In this document: one piece after another, positions 7,991 through 20,723 of the stretch
Numbering within the stretch: position 1 is the stretch's first letter
How the letters are laid out: each line of letters starts with the position of its first letter
NCBI GenBank assembly: GCA_031459615.1
Contig: JAVKIE010000006.1
Coordinates: 1-64,000 of the forward strand
Direction of reading: 5' to 3'
Source: Calidihabitans tengchongensis
Lineage (GTDB): Bacteria; Sysuimicrobiota; Sysuimicrobiia; Sysuimicrobiales; Kaftiobacteriaceae
Length of the DNA stretch: 64,000 nt
Translations under genes and position numbers: made by a program
The notes under the pieces: generated by a model
What the model saw: the letters and a program-made list of their open reading frames with translations, nothing else
Database searches by the model: none
What the model was told of the DNA's origin: nothing

Positions 7991-10372
7991 CTATCCCCTC
8001 CCGCGGGTCCCCGACGCCGTGGGGACGCTCGGGGAGGGAGAATCCAGCCGGGCGGCCAGCGCGCCGGCGATCAGGTACGCCAGCGCCCCGCCGGCCTGCA
8101 CGGCCTCATAGCCCCACTGAAGCATCGCCACAGCGCTCCCCATGCTGGCCACCACCGACGCGAACCCGTTGACGCCCCACGCCCAGGGCACCAGCCCGGG
8201 CTGGCGGCGCAGCCGCGCGATCCCTGCAGCAAACGGGACACCCATCGGGACGCCCAAGGCAACGGCCACGGCGGCCGCCGTCCCCACCCTCCCCGCCCAC
8301 GGTCCCTGCAGAGCCGCGCGCGTCAGGGGCCCCATCCCCCCGGCCGCGCCGGCCGCCAGCAGCGCCACCACGCCCACAACCACCGGCAGACGTCCCCCGA
8401 CGCGGGTGGAGGCCAGGCTTCCGATTCCCGAGGCGGCCAGCATCCCCGCCAGGACCACTGCCAGCGCGTAGGTGGGATGGCCGAGCAGCAGGATGACCTG
8501 GTGCAGCAGCGGGATCTCCACCGCCAGGTATCCCACTCCCAGCGCCAGAAAGTAGGTCAGGGTCGCGGATGCTCCGGGCGGCACCGGGCCCAGCCGCCGC
8601 AGGGGAATGAGGATCATCCCCGCTGACAACAATACGGCCACGGCCAGCGCGGCCACCAGCACCAGGTAACCGCTGCCGCCGAAGGGCTGCCAGGTGCGGC
8701 CCAGGGCGGCCAGCACCTCGGCTGTCTGGCGCCAGCGGAAAAAGTGGAAGAAGAACGGACGGCCGTCGCGGACCGGGCGGATGTCGAAAGCGCTGCGGGC
8801 ATAGGCCTCCTGCCGGGTGCGGGGGTCCAGAAGGGCCAGAAACGCCTCCCGGTAGACGTCCCGGCCCAGCACGTGATACCGGTTGGCCTCCGCCGGGCCG
8901 GCGCCCGGCGCGTAGGGCAGGTCAAAGCGGCGCGCCCGGGCGAAGGCCAGCAGCCGGGCGGCGTCCCGGGGGGTCCACGGGCTCCGGCTGACCACCACGG
9001 TCAGGGTGTTCAGCGAGCGCAGCGCGGCCAGGTGGTCGGAGGGACGCAGCCCCAGCCGCTCCAGGGCGGCGACGGCGGTCGCCCACAGGCGCGTCTCCTC
9101 GCTGGGGGGCTGCTGCACCCACCGGGTGGCCACCAGCAGGCCCTCCGGACGCAGGGCCTGGATCCACTCGACGAAGGCCTCCACCGTGTAGGCGTAGGTC
9201 TCGGCCAGCGAGAACGTGCCCGCGGCCACCACCTGAAAGCTTTCCCGCAGGGGCAGGATGATGACGTCAAAACGGTCCCCGCTGCGGCGAAGGTACGCGC
9301 GGGCGTCCTCACCCACCATCTCCGCCGCCCCATACACGTCGGGCGCCACCGCCCGCGCGATGTCCCGCACGGCCGGGTCGGGGTCGGCCACCACCAGGCG
9401 CGCTTCCCGGCGGACTGCCAGCGCGGCCTCCGGACCTCCGGCGGAGACGACCAGCACCCGGCGGGCGGACGGATCGCGCAGCGCAAACGCCACCGCCTGG
9501 GGCAGGAAGTCCGCATAGGCGGCGTCGGAGGCTGCCACCAGGGGCCGGGGCTGGTCGCCGTCGATCAGAAGCGCGGGAGAGGGCGGCACCGGTCCCGTGT
9601 AGGTCGTGCTGAGACCGGCGGCAGGATGGAACGCGCTGCTGCGGACAACGTCCAGGCGTCCCAGTGGTGTCCAGCGGGTGACGATCACCCGGGCGTCGGG
9701 AAACTGCCGGTAGACGCTGAGGGCCTTATAGGGTGACAGGCGCAGGGGCAGATCCACCCCCACCGCCACAGCCATCAGAGCCGCCGCGGCGATGCCGATC
9801 CCCGCTCGCCATCCCGGTCTGGCGCGCAGCAGGACCGCGGCCGCCGCGCTGGCCACGGCGGCACACGCCAGCACCACGTTGGGGGCGGGCAGCACCCACA
9901 GGAGGCCCACGGCTCCCAGCGCGCCGGCCGCCGAGCCCAGCAGGGAGGCGGCGTAGATGCGGCCGGCCCGCCCGGGGCGCTGGGCGAGGGCGGCGCCCAC
10001 CGCCAGCCCCGCGCACAGGAAGGGCAGGACCAGCAGGCCCAGCTGGGCGGACAGGGAGACGGCCTGCACGGGCTCCAGCGCCATGCGGTAGGGGTCGAAC
10101 GGAATCAGGACCAGACCCAGGTACGCCACCACCGCCGCCGCGGCGGCACCCGCACAAGCCTCGGCCGTCCGGCCGGCGAGGGAGGGCGCCACGGCCAGCG
10201 CGGTGCCACTCGCGCCAAACCCCAGCAGGCCGATGCCCACGGCGACGACGGCAAAGTGGTGCCAGTACACCAGGGAGAACAGACGGGTGTAGGTCACCTC
10301 CAGCGCCAGGGCGGCGGCGGAGACGAGGGCCACGCCGGCGGGCAGGGTCCAGCTCGTCAGCCGGGTGTCCAC
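7991..10372 (-). CDS. Polytopic spermidine-synthase-like membrane protein
   Basis: The 793-residue protein has six or so N-terminal helices beginning PAGVALVSAAALALEVTYTR, the signature start of membrane-embedded spermidine-synthase homologues. A central Rossmann domain (about 300-520) follows, with RRVLVVSAGG, LVVADPDPAVRD and RFDVIILPL, and then about seven more C-terminal helices. The Gly-rich loop resembles aminopropyl transferases, but the glutamate/aspartate pattern for putrescine is not obvious. Polyamine synthesis is therefore doubtful. Start GTG 10372; 30 bp downstream of the 10403-11074 gene, probably one transcript. Confidence 0.6.
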   Translation of the reverse strand: MDTRLTSWTLPAGVALVSAAALALEVTYTRLFSLVYWHHFAVVAVGIGLLGFGASGTALAVAPSLAGRTAEACAGAAAAAVVAYLGLVLIPFDPYRMALEPVQAVSLSAQLGLLVLPFLCAGLAVGAALAQRPGRAGRIYAASLLGSAAGALGAVGLLWVLPAPNVVLACAAVASAAAAVLLRARPGWRAGIGIAAAALMAVAVGVDLPLRLSPYKALSVYRQFPDARVIVTRWTPLGRLDVVRSSAFHPAAGLSTTYTGPVPPSPALLIDGDQPRPLVAASDAAYADFLPQAVAFALRDPSARRVLVVSAGGPEAALAVRREARLVVADPDPAVRDIARAVAPDVYGAAEMVGEDARAYLRRSGDRFDVIILPLRESFQVVAAGTFSLAETYAYTVEAFVEWIQALRPEGLLVATRWVQQPPSEETRLWATAVAALERLGLRPSDHLAALRSLNTLTVVVSRSPWTPRDAARLLAFARARRFDLPYAPGAGPAEANRYHVLGRDVYREAFLALLDPRTRQEAYARSAFDIRPVRDGRPFFFHFFRWRQTAEVLAALGRTWQPFGGSGYLVLVAALAVAVLLSAGMILIPLRRLGPVPPGASATLTYFLALGVGYLAVEIPLLHQVILLLGHPTYALAVVLAGMLAASGIGSLASTRVGGRLPVVVGVVALLAAGAAGGMGPLTRAALQGPWAGRVGTAAAVAVALGVPMGVPFAAGIARLRRQPGLVPWAWGVNGFASVVASMGSAVAMLQWGYEAVQAGGALAYLIAGALAARLDSPSPSVPTASGTRGRG

Positions 10373-10402
10373 GGGGCTGTCACCGATCCGCGGGCTTTCG
10401 GG

Positions 10403-11074
10403 CTACAGGTCCCAGTTCGACGCCGGCACCACGTCCACCACCCGCACGTCCACCAGGACCAGGGCGCGCCCGGCGACGGCCAGCACGCGCCGCCCGTTGG
10501 GAGGGACGGCCACCGTCAGGCGTTGCAGAAGCGCCAGGTGCGGGTGGACGGCCACCACCGTGGCCTCGGCGATCACCAGGGCCACCGGCAGCCGGCCGGT
10601 GTCGCTGGTCAGCACCAGCTCGCCGGGGGCGACCTGCCCCGATACCCGCACGCGCGCGAGCAGCACCGGCCGGTACAGTTCCAGCGCCACCGACCGGCGC
10701 GCGTCGGCCAGCGTTGTGGGCAGGCCGACTGCGCTCACCCGGAGCGCGTACTCCCTGATCAGGGCCTGTCCCAGGGGCAGGCGGACCACGAACCGTTCGG
10801 CCTCGCCGGGTGGAATGGTCCAGGGGATGCCGTCGCTGCCGAACGCCGCCACGGACCCGTCGGGGGCGAACCCCGTTACGTCCACCACCACCCGGCCCAG
10901 GGGGGCCGGTCCAAGGCTGCGCAGCCACCCGGTGACGACCAGGCTGTCCCCGACCACGGCATGGCCCAGGGCCTCCACCAGGACCCGCGGTCCGCCGGCC
11001 GCAGCCGGGTCTGCCCCGGCCAGTGTGGCCAGCGCGGCGATCACGCCCCACAGCGCCACTCGCCTCACGCCCAC
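10403..11074 (-). CDS. Exported protein of unknown function
   Basis: A 223-residue protein with an N-terminal signal peptide (hydrophobic LWGVIAALATLAGADPAAAGG). The rest is rich in beta-strand patterns with valine and no cysteine. I do not recognise a domain; the alternating strands could be one or two immunoglobulin-like folds. It starts at GTG 11074 and precedes the spermidine-synthase-like gene by 30 bp, so they are likely co-expressed. It is divergent from the two-component system at 11197. Confidence 0.5.
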   Translation of the reverse strand: MGVRRVALWGVIAALATLAGADPAAAGGPRVLVEALGHAVVGDSLVVTGWLRSLGPAPLGRVVVDVTGFAPDGSVAAFGSDGIPWTIPPGEAERFVVRLPLGQALIREYALRVSAVGLPTTLADARRSVALELYRPVLLARVRVSGQVAPGELVLTSDTGRLPVALVIAEATVVAVHPHLALLQRLTVAVPPNGRRVLAVAGRALVLVDVRVVDVVPASNWDL

Positions 11075-11196
11075 GGCACGATCCCCCTCACAGTACGCTT
11101 CGGGCGGGCCGGGAGTTCGGAGACCTCCTCACAGGGGTGTGAACTGCCCCCGGCAGGAGTCTCCGGGCGAGACCGGTAAAGGGGACCACCCGACGG

Positions 11197-11865
11197 GTGA
11201 GACGGATGCGGATCCTTGTCGTGGAAGACGATCCCCGGGTCGGCGAGATCCTCACCGACGCCCTGGCCCTGGAGGGGTACACGGCGGTGGTCGCCGGGAG
11301 CGGCCAGGAGGGCGTGGATCGGAGCGTCGACCCGGAGGTGGGTCTGGCGATCCTGGACGTGATGCTCCCCGACATCGACGGCTTCGACGTGCTCCGACGG
11401 CTGCGGGCGCGGCGGCCGGACCTGCCGGTGCTCATGCTCACGGCGCGGGACGACCTCCCCTCCAAAGTCGCGGGCCTGGAGGCGGGCGCCGACGACTATC
11501 TCACCAAGCCCTTCGCCCTGGAGGAACTGCTGGCCCGGGTCCGCGCCCTCCTGCGGCGCCAGGGACGACTGCGGGCGGGGCGGCTGACCCTCGACCTGAC
11601 GACCCGGTCGGTGCGGGTGGGCGACCGCACCCTGGATCTCACCGGACGGGAATGCGCCCTGCTGGAGTTCTTCCTGCGCCGGCCCGACCAGACCCTGTCC
11701 CGCCGGGATCTGTTGCGGGGCGTGTGGCAGATGGACTTCGATCCCGGCAGCACCGTGGTGGAGACCACCCTGGCTCGCCTGCGGCGCAAGCTGGCGGCCG
11801 CCGGAGCGGCGGTGACCATCGAGACCGTGCGGGGGGCCGGCTACCGCCTGGCGGTGCGGGAGTAG
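11197..11865 (+). CDS. OmpR/PhoB-family response regulator
   Basis: Receiver domain at residues 4-115 with ILVVEDDPRV, phospho-Asp in AILDVMLPDIDG and the conserved Lys in YLTKPFALEELL. A winged-helix effector domain follows at about 125-220, with DLTGRECALLEFFLRRP and VRGAGYRLA. It is a transcription factor switched by phosphorylation from the kinase encoded six bases downstream. The start could be GTG 11197 or ATG 11206; the receiver begins at once after either. Targets are unknown, though the cupredoxin gene downstream suggests metal or redox control. Confidence 0.85.
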   Translation: MRRMRILVVEDDPRVGEILTDALALEGYTAVVAGSGQEGVDRSVDPEVGLAILDVMLPDIDGFDVLRRLRARRPDLPVLMLTARDDLPSKVAGLEAGADDYLTKPFALEELLARVRALLRRQGRLRAGRLTLDLTTRSVRVGDRTLDLTGRECALLEFFLRRPDQTLSRRDLLRGVWQMDFDPGSTVVETTLARLRRKLAAAGAAVTIETVRGAGYRLAVRE

Positions 11866-11871
11866 GTCCCC

Positions 11872-13326
11872 GTGCGCGCATCCATCGCCGCCCGCCTGAC
11901 CGTCGGCTTTGCGGCGGTCCTCCTGCCCGTCACCGCGAGCGCGGTGCTGGCGCTGGTCACGGTCCCCCGCCTGGTGGACGCCGTCACCCGCTTTCAGCAG
12001 GAGACCCTGCGCCGGCTGAGCGTCCTCGAGGATGTGCGGCTGCTGATCACCGACGCCGTCAGCCAGGACCATGCCTACATCCTCAGCGACGGCCAGGATC
12101 TCTATGACGAGGCGTTTGAGGCCCGAATCGAAGATCTGGACCGCCTGCTGGAGGTGTATGGCGCCGGCGGCCCGCCCGAGACCGAGCGCGTCGCCGACCA
12201 GCAGCGGTTGCTGCGGGAGGCGGTGGCGCGCCTCAGCGCCGCCCACGACCACGTGGAGGAGCTCATCGTGCAGGGACGCCTCCCGGAGGCCCGGCACATC
12301 TCCGCGCGGGACGGACAGGCGGCGGCCCGGGCCGCGCTGTCCGCGGTGGCCCAGCTGGTCCAGGCCGAACGCGAGCAGACCGGGCGGGTGCTGGAGCGGA
12401 TCGCGGCCGACGCGCGGCGCGTGCACCGCTGGATCCTGCTGGCTGCCGGCGTGGCGGCGCTCATCGGCGGAGGCGTGGCGGCCAGCGTGATCCGGTCGAT
12501 CACGGAGCCGGTGCGGCGCCTGGTCGAGGTCACCCGCCGGGTGGACCGGGGGAACCTGCGCCCGCGGGCCGGCCTGCGGGGATCCGACGAGATCGCCCAG
12601 CTGGGGGCCAGCTTCGACCGGATGATCGACCGGCTGCAGGCGGCGTTCGCGGAACAGGAGAGATTCCTCGCCGACATCTCCCACGAGCTGCGCACGCCCA
12701 TCACGGTGGTGCGGGGGCATCTGGAGCTGCTCCGGCGGTCCGACCGCCCCGACCAGCGGGAGCGGGCGGTGCGCCTGGGCCTGGACGAGCTGTCCCGGAT
12801 GACCCGCCTGGTGGACGACCTGCTGCTGCTGGCCCGGGCCGCGCGTCCCGACTTCCTGGCGGTGCGGCCGGTACACCTGCCGGGGTTCGTGGACGAGGTC
12901 TTCCAGAAGGCGCGGGCCCTGGCCGACCGCTCCTGGCACCGGGGCCCCGTGCCCGACGTCACGCTGATGGCCGATCCCGACCGACTCACCCAGGCCCTGC
13001 TCAACCTGCTGCGCAACGCGGCGCAGCACACCCGGCCCGGCCAGCGGATCACCCTCAGCGCATCGGTGGCGGGAGAGTGGGTCACCCTGGCGGTCGCCGA
13101 CGAAGGCGAGGGCATCCCCGCCGACCTGCTGCCGCGGCTGTTCGAGCGGTTCCACCGGGGCGCCGGGCGGTCCGACGGCACCGGGTTGGGGCTGAGCATC
13201 GTGCGCGCCATTGCCCGGGCCCACGGGGGCGACGTGACGGTGCACAGCACCCCGGGCGCCGGCAGCACGTTTACCCTCCGTCTGCCCCGCGCCGCCCCCG
13301 GGCCGCCCACCGTGACGCCCCCGTGA
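11872..13326 (+). CDS. Membrane sensor histidine kinase
   Basis: The 484-residue kinase has a first membrane helix at about 8-30, an extracytoplasmic coiled helical sensor to about 183 (similar in size to CHASE3-like or four-helix sensors), and a second helix at 186-205. A HAMP domain follows to about 258. The dimerisation domain carries His271 in DISHELRTPIT, and the ATPase has the N box NLLRNAAQHT, DEGEGIPADLL and GTGLGLSIVRAIARAHGG. It forms a two-component pair with the preceding regulator. Start GTG 11872 lies just after that stop. Confidence 0.85.
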   Translation: MRASIAARLTVGFAAVLLPVTASAVLALVTVPRLVDAVTRFQQETLRRLSVLEDVRLLITDAVSQDHAYILSDGQDLYDEAFEARIEDLDRLLEVYGAGGPPETERVADQQRLLREAVARLSAAHDHVEELIVQGRLPEARHISARDGQAAARAALSAVAQLVQAEREQTGRVLERIAADARRVHRWILLAAGVAALIGGGVAASVIRSITEPVRRLVEVTRRVDRGNLRPRAGLRGSDEIAQLGASFDRMIDRLQAAFAEQERFLADISHELRTPITVVRGHLELLRRSDRPDQRERAVRLGLDELSRMTRLVDDLLLLARAARPDFLAVRPVHLPGFVDEVFQKARALADRSWHRGPVPDVTLMADPDRLTQALLNLLRNAAQHTRPGQRITLSASVAGEWVTLAVADEGEGIPADLLPRLFERFHRGAGRSDGTGLGLSIVRAIARAHGGDVTVHSTPGAGSTFTLRLPRAAPGPPTVTPP

Positions 13327-13370
13327 CGGCGTCTGGGTACGGTGGGCGCGACCGACGAGGCGGTCGCCGC

Positions 13371-13793
13371 ATGCGCGGAATCTTCCGGTGGGCCCTGGGG
13401 ATTGGGCTGATCCTGACGGCCGCGGCAGGGAGGGCTCAGGCACCTCCGGCTCCCCGCCTGGTGCGCATTCTCCTCGAAGAGTACCGGTTCGTCCCCGACC
13501 GGGTGACGCTGAAGGCCGGAGAGACCGTGCGGCTGGAACTGGTCAACACGGGGACCGTGACCCACCAGTTCCGCTCCGAGATCTTCCGGGGCATCGACGT
13601 CTTCATCCGCACCGCGGGATTTGACGTGCGCAGCGAGCGGGTGGAGGTCATCTGGATCCGCCCGCGGGCGGCGGCGGTGGTGGAGTTCGCCCGGCGGACG
13701 CCGGGGGAGTACCGCTTCTGGTGCAGCGAGCGGACCGACGGCGTCCTTCACCGGGAGCTGGGGATGGAGGGCCGCTTCGTGGTCATTCCCTGA
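13371..13793 (+). CDS. Exported cupredoxin-like copper protein
   Basis: A 140-residue protein with a signal peptide (residues 1-23) and a cupredoxin fold. A complete type-1 copper ligand set is visible: His65 in TVTHQF, then Cys118, His127 and Met132, giving C-x8-H-x4-M near the C-terminus. It could carry electrons or bind copper in the envelope. It follows the kinase gene by 44 bp on the same strand. The frame extends back to 13323, but ATG 13371 begins a proper signal peptide. The context suggests that the two-component system responds to metal or redox state. Confidence 0.75.
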   Translation: MRGIFRWALGIGLILTAAAGRAQAPPAPRLVRILLEEYRFVPDRVTLKAGETVRLELVNTGTVTHQFRSEIFRGIDVFIRTAGFDVRSERVEVIWIRPRAAAVVEFARRTPGEYRFWCSERTDGVLHRELGMEGRFVVIP

Positions 13794-13816
13794 CGGCGGC
13801 GGGATCCGCCCGGCGG

Positions 13817-14284
13817 TCATCGCCCCCGGCCGGATCCGGAGGCGCGGGGAGGCGGCCGACGGCGCAGGCGCCACAGCACGTCCGCCAGCGCGATGCCGGG
13901 TTCTATGGTGCCCGGGCGCCGCCGGTAGCGGACGCGGCACAGGACCGCCAGCAGGCGCGGGTCCATCTCCAGCGCGCCGTCCCTGCCGACCCAGATCAGG
14001 CGGCGGGCGGCGAGGGCGTCCGCGTGCTCGGACAGAAACTCCCCGACCTTCACCCACCGGATGAGGTGGGCCAGGCCGACCTCGCGCCCGTAGCGGTCCA
14101 GAAAGTACCGCCCCATTCCCCCGACCGGCAGCGCATAGGTCACCCGCCCGTGACGGTCCACCCGCGCGCGGCGGGCCGCCCGCCCCACGAGATCCTGCCA
14201 GTGCGCGAACGCCTGCACCAGGTCCGCCGGCCGCCACGGTACGGCACCCTCCGCGGCCAGGCGACGCCATCGGGACGTGGCCAC
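13817..14284 (-). CDS. Hypothetical protein, 155 aa
   Basis: I do not recognise this family. Start GTG 14284 follows GGAGGAGGTGTGCG, an excellent ribosome site, so the longer frame to 14455 is rejected. The protein is basic and Trp/Arg-rich. Its central segment (GGMGRYFLDRYGREVGLAHL, then WVKVGEFLSEHADALAARR) looks globular and helical. The C-terminal 30 residues are Arg/Pro-rich and probably disordered. It converges with the cupredoxin gene and is divergent from the cyclic-nucleotide-binding gene. Confidence 0.5.
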   Translation of the reverse strand: MATSRWRRLAAEGAVPWRPADLVQAFAHWQDLVGRAARRARVDRHGRVTYALPVGGMGRYFLDRYGREVGLAHLIRWVKVGEFLSEHADALAARRLIWVGRDGALEMDPRLLAVLCRVRYRRRPGTIEPGIALADVLWRLRRRPPPRASGSGRGR

Positions 14285-14435
14285 CGCACACCTCCTCCGC
14301 CGCCCACGCAGGCGGCATCCCCTGATGGGTACGGAGCGGGCGGCGCAGGGTCCTGCGGGCAGGGGTCTTCCTGCGCGCGTCGAAATGTGACGCGGCTTTG
14401 TCGGCGTGTCATGCCACTTTGTGGAGAGACGGGAA

Positions 14436-14864
14436 ATGGCCGATCCTGCCACCACGCTGGCCCATCTGAAGCGGGTGCCGCTGTTTGCCGCCCTGCCCCC
14501 GCAGGATCTGGAGTTCGTGGCCCGCTCGATGGTCGAGCGGGTCTACGAGCCGGGAGCGACCATCGTCCGCCAGGGTGAGCCCGGCATGGGCTTCTTCCTG
14601 ATCGCCGAGGGCCGGGTGGAGGTCACCCGGGACGGGAAGCGACTGCGGGAGCTGGGACCGGGGGAGTTCTTCGGCGAGATGGCCCTGCTGGAAGAACGGG
14701 CTCGCACCGCCACCGTCACCGCCGCCTCGCGGACCCGCTGCCTGCAGCTGGTGCGGTGGGACTTCCGCGCCCTGCTGCGGGAGCACCCCGACCTGGCCAT
14801 CCGGATCCTGGAGGTCGTGGTGCGACGGCTCCGCGAATCTCCGCCTCCCCCCGACGCGGACTAG
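14436..14864 (+). CDS. Cyclic-nucleotide-binding (cNMP) domain protein
   Basis: The 142-residue product is a single Crp-type beta-barrel: LKRVPLFAALPPQDLEFVARS, a GATIVRQGEPGMGFFLIAEGRVEV core, and the phosphate-binding-cassette segment FFGEMALLEERARTATVTA. The FGE...RTATV cassette is well kept, so cAMP or a related ligand may bind. No helix-turn-helix follows, so it is not a DNA-binding Crp. ATG 14436 was preferred over GTG 14406. The rhomboid gene follows 25 bp later on the same strand. Confidence 0.75.
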   Translation: MADPATTLAHLKRVPLFAALPPQDLEFVARSMVERVYEPGATIVRQGEPGMGFFLIAEGRVEVTRDGKRLRELGPGEFFGEMALLEERARTATVTAASRTRCLQLVRWDFRALLREHPDLAIRILEVVVRRLRESPPPPDAD

Positions 14865-14889
14865 ACCGCCCCCGCATCCCGACGGCCCG

Positions 14890-15971
14890 ATGAGGCTGAC
14901 CTGCCCGCAGGACGATCACGTCCTGGTGTCCCAACCCGCCCCCCGGGGCGTCTACTGGCGCTGCCCGGCGTGCGGCGGGCGGGCGGTCGGCGTGGGCCTG
15001 TTGCGGCGCAGCGTCGCCCGGGAGGCGGTCACCCGGATCTGGACGGCCGCCCGGGAGTCCCCCCGCCGGCCGGGCCGCCGCTGTCCGTCCTGCCTGAGGT
15101 CCATGGCGGAGGTCCGGGCGGACGTCGGCCCCGCCGTGGATGTCTGTCTGTCCTGCCAGCTGGTCTGGTTTGACGCCCGCGAGTACGAGCAGATCCCACC
15201 GGCACCGGCGGCTGACGAGCAGCCCCTGCCGCCCGCCGCCCGGGAGGTCCTCGCCACCGCCCGGGCCGAGGCCGAGGCGGCGCGCCCGCCCCGGCAGTTC
15301 GGGTGGGACGCTCCGGAGCAGCTGTGGAAGTACCTGCCCGCCCTCCTGGGCATGCCGGTGGAGTACGACCGGCAGACGTTCCGCACCGTCCCCTGGATGA
15401 CGTGGGTCCTGGTGGCGTTCATCACGGCGTTCAGCCTGCGGGCCATGGCCGACCTGGAGTACGCGGTGCGGCAGTTCGGCCTGATTCCCGCCCAGTGGTG
15501 GCGCCACGGGGGCCTGACGCTGCTCACGTCGTTCCTCCTGCACGGCGGCATCTTCCACCTGCTGGGCAACATGTACTTCCTGCTGGTGTTCGGAGACAAC
15601 GTCGAGGACGTGCTGGGCAAGGTCCGCTACCTCGCCCTGATCCTGCTGGCCGCGGCGGCGGGGGACGCAGCCCACATCGCGCTGGACCCGCGGTCGGAGG
15701 TCCCCCTCATCGGCGCCAGCGGGGGGATCTCGGGGGTCATCGCCTTCTACGCGCTGCAGTTTCCGCGGGCCCGGCTGGGGGTGCTGTTCCGCATTTTCCT
15801 CATCTATTTCCGGTGGGTGCGGATGCCGGCCTACGCCTACGTGGGCGTCTGGATCCTGCTCCAGGTGGTGGGAGCGTACCTGCAGCTGACGGGGGCGACC
15901 AGCGTCTCGGCCCTCGCCCACCTGGGCGGCGTCCTGGTCGGCGCGGGCTTCTGGCTGGCCTACCGGAGAGG

Positions 15972-15975
<4 letters not shown>
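14890..15975 (+). CDS. Rhomboid-family intramembrane serine protease with N-terminal zinc ribbons
   Basis: The 361-residue protein opens with two four-Cys ribbons (CPQDD ... CPAC, then CPSC ... CLSC, to about residue 95). A six-helix rhomboid domain follows at about 165-360. The catalytic Ser lies in GASGGISGVI, the His in ALAHLGGVLVG, and the oxyanion Asn is probably in LLGNMYFLLVFG. It should cleave transmembrane helices inside the membrane. The zinc ribbons are cytosolic and may recruit substrate. It is downstream of the cNMP gene and converges with the RND pump. Confidence 0.8.
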
Positions 15976-19114
<3,139 letters not shown>

Positions 19115-19115
<1 letters not shown>

Positions 19116-19497
19116 CAGGGAGTCACCACAACGACCGGCTGCCCGTCGCCGATCTGCTCGGGGCCGAGGGTGATCACCTGCTCTCCTTCCCGCAGGCCGT
19201 AGAGGACCTGAACCAGGTGGTCGTGGCGAAGCCCCACCACCACCCGGCGGATCTGCGCGCGACCGTCGCGCACCACCACCACTTCGGTGGCCGCGCCCTC
19301 CCGCAGGGCCGAGGACGGCACGAGCAGCACGCCGGTCCGGCGCTCGACCACCACCTCCCCGCGTACCGAGGTGCCGGGCAACACGCCCGGGGGAGGAGAT
19401 GTGAGCCGGAGGCGCACCCGGGCGGTGCGGCTGACCGGGTCGGCGGCGGGCAGGACCACCCGCACCACCCCGGCCAGTTCCCCCGGCCGATGCCCCG
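19115..19497 (-). pseudogene. RND periplasmic adaptor (HlyD/MFP), C-terminal part only
   Basis: About 127 codons match the C-terminal half of an HlyD-type adaptor: GVVRVVLPAADPVSRTARV, then the beta-barrel segment ending LLVPSSALREG and the membrane-proximal REGEQVITLGPEQIG. It ends one base into the pump start, as expected. Upstream of about 19490 the homology stops. The N-terminal half (signal or lipoprotein region, hairpin, lipoyl domain) is not found in the window. The next piece of the family sequence is present but on the opposite strand (19489-19566). The frame stays open to 19771 but that stretch is not adaptor-like. Confidence 0.75.
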
Positions 19498-19566
19498 GTG
19501 GGCGAGCGGGATCTGGCGGCGCTGCGGTCCGGCCAGTCAGCCCGCCTGCGCTCGGAGGCGGTGCGT
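19489..19566 (+). other. Inverted adaptor fragment (HlyD-like, about 24 codons)
   Basis: Read on the plus strand this stretch encodes APVGERDLAALRSGQSARL, the segment that should directly precede GVVRVVLPAAD in an RND adaptor. It abuts the minus-strand C-terminal part head to head. Reversing the segment in place would restore continuous homology for about 24 codons, after which the match is lost again. It marks a local inversion plus deletion, real or introduced during assembly. Confidence 0.55.
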
Positions 19567-19587
19567 ATTCCTTGTGGAGAGGCCCTG

Positions 19588-20723
19588 TCAAGTGGACGAT
19601 GGCGTGCCCGGATCGCCTCTGGGACCCTTCGGGAAGGCGTGGACGAGTACCGCGCCCATTCCCCAGGTCAGAGCGACGAGAAACGCCAGGCGGCCCGGCC
19701 CGGACAGCAGGAACAGCGCCGCCAGAATGGCAGCCCCTACCAGGGTGCTTCCCGCCGGTCCCGGCCTCCACCGGAACGCCTCGGCGAGGCGGCTGCCCAC
19801 CAGGAGGGCGGTCCCGGCGAGGCCGGCCAGGGCCAGCAGGCTGAGGGCAANNNNNNNNNNNNNNNNNNNNNNNNNNNNNNNNNNNNNNNNNNNNNNNNNN
19901 NNNNNNNNNNNNNNNNNNNNNNNNNNNNNNNNNNNNNNNNNNNNNNNNCCAGAATGGCAGCCCCTACCAGGGTGCTTCCCGCCGGTCCCGGCCTCCACCG
20001 GAACGCCTCGGCGAGGCGGCTGCCCACCAGGAGGGCGGTCCCGGCGAGGCCGGCCAGGGCCAGCAGGCTGAGGGCAAACGGGAGCAGGGCCAGCAGCGGA
20101 ATGCCGACAAGGCTCACCAGAAGGACCAGGCCCAGCGGAGGAAGCAGCACCCACAGCAGGACGCCGGCCAGGAGCGAGGCCCCGGGGGACCTGGACAGGG
20201 TCCGGGCGATCCGCGATACGGGACCGGGGAACAGGGCCGCGACCGCCGCCACAAGCGCGGTCACTCCGGCCATCGCCCACAGGGCCGCCGCCCGGACGAC
20301 GAACGCGGCGAGCGTGCCAGACCCCGGTCGCCGGGGCGGAACGCTCCACAGCAGCCCGGTGAGGACCCGCCCACCGACCCGCGCGCCGGGGAACCACTCC
20401 ACCGCCCCGGAAACCACCCGGACATCGCCGTCCACGCGCGCCAGGGGCCCCAGCACGACCCTGCCCTGGACCACCTGCACCGATCCGGTGACCCGCCCCC
20501 AGACCTCCACGTCCCCGTCCACGGCCACCGCATCGCCGCGCAGCACTCCCTCCACGCGAACGTGTCCGCGCACCGCCACGGCGGAGCCCTCATGGACCAC
20601 GCCCGCCGGCACCACGATGTCGCCGGCCAGGCGCACGGTGGCTCCCCACGCCGCCGCGGACGTTGCGGAAGCGATGATGCCGGCCGCGACCCCGAGGGCC
20701 CCGACGGCCCGCCGCGCTGTCAC
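19588..20723 (-). CDS. Bactofilin-like polymer-forming protein with C-terminal membrane helices (interrupted by assembly gap)
   Basis: When the N-run and one of the two 129-bp duplicate flanks are removed (227 bases), a single 302-residue frame results. It starts at GTG 20723, overlapping the comB stop by four bases. The protein has a signal-like start, then a right-handed beta-helix rich in short GDVEV, GRVTGSVQV and DGDVRVVSG repeats (about 30-125) resembling bactofilins. Three to five membrane helices follow (FVVRAAALWAMAGV, LLLVSLVGIPLLALLPF, LALAGLAGTALLVG). It probably forms a membrane-attached polymer or scaffold. Confidence 0.65.
19722..20077. repeat. 129-bp duplicated flanks of the assembly gap
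   Basis: Positions 19722-19850 and 19949-20077 are identical direct copies immediately on either side of the N-run. The protein frame is restored only when one copy and the Ns are dropped. The duplication is thus overlapping contig ends that were scaffolded instead of merged, not biological sequence. Confidence 0.9.
19851..19948. other. Scaffold gap (98 N)
   Basis: A run of 98 undetermined bases. Because its flanks overlap by 129 bp, its true length is effectively minus 129: the two contigs share their ends. It lies within the bactofilin-like gene. Confidence 0.95.
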
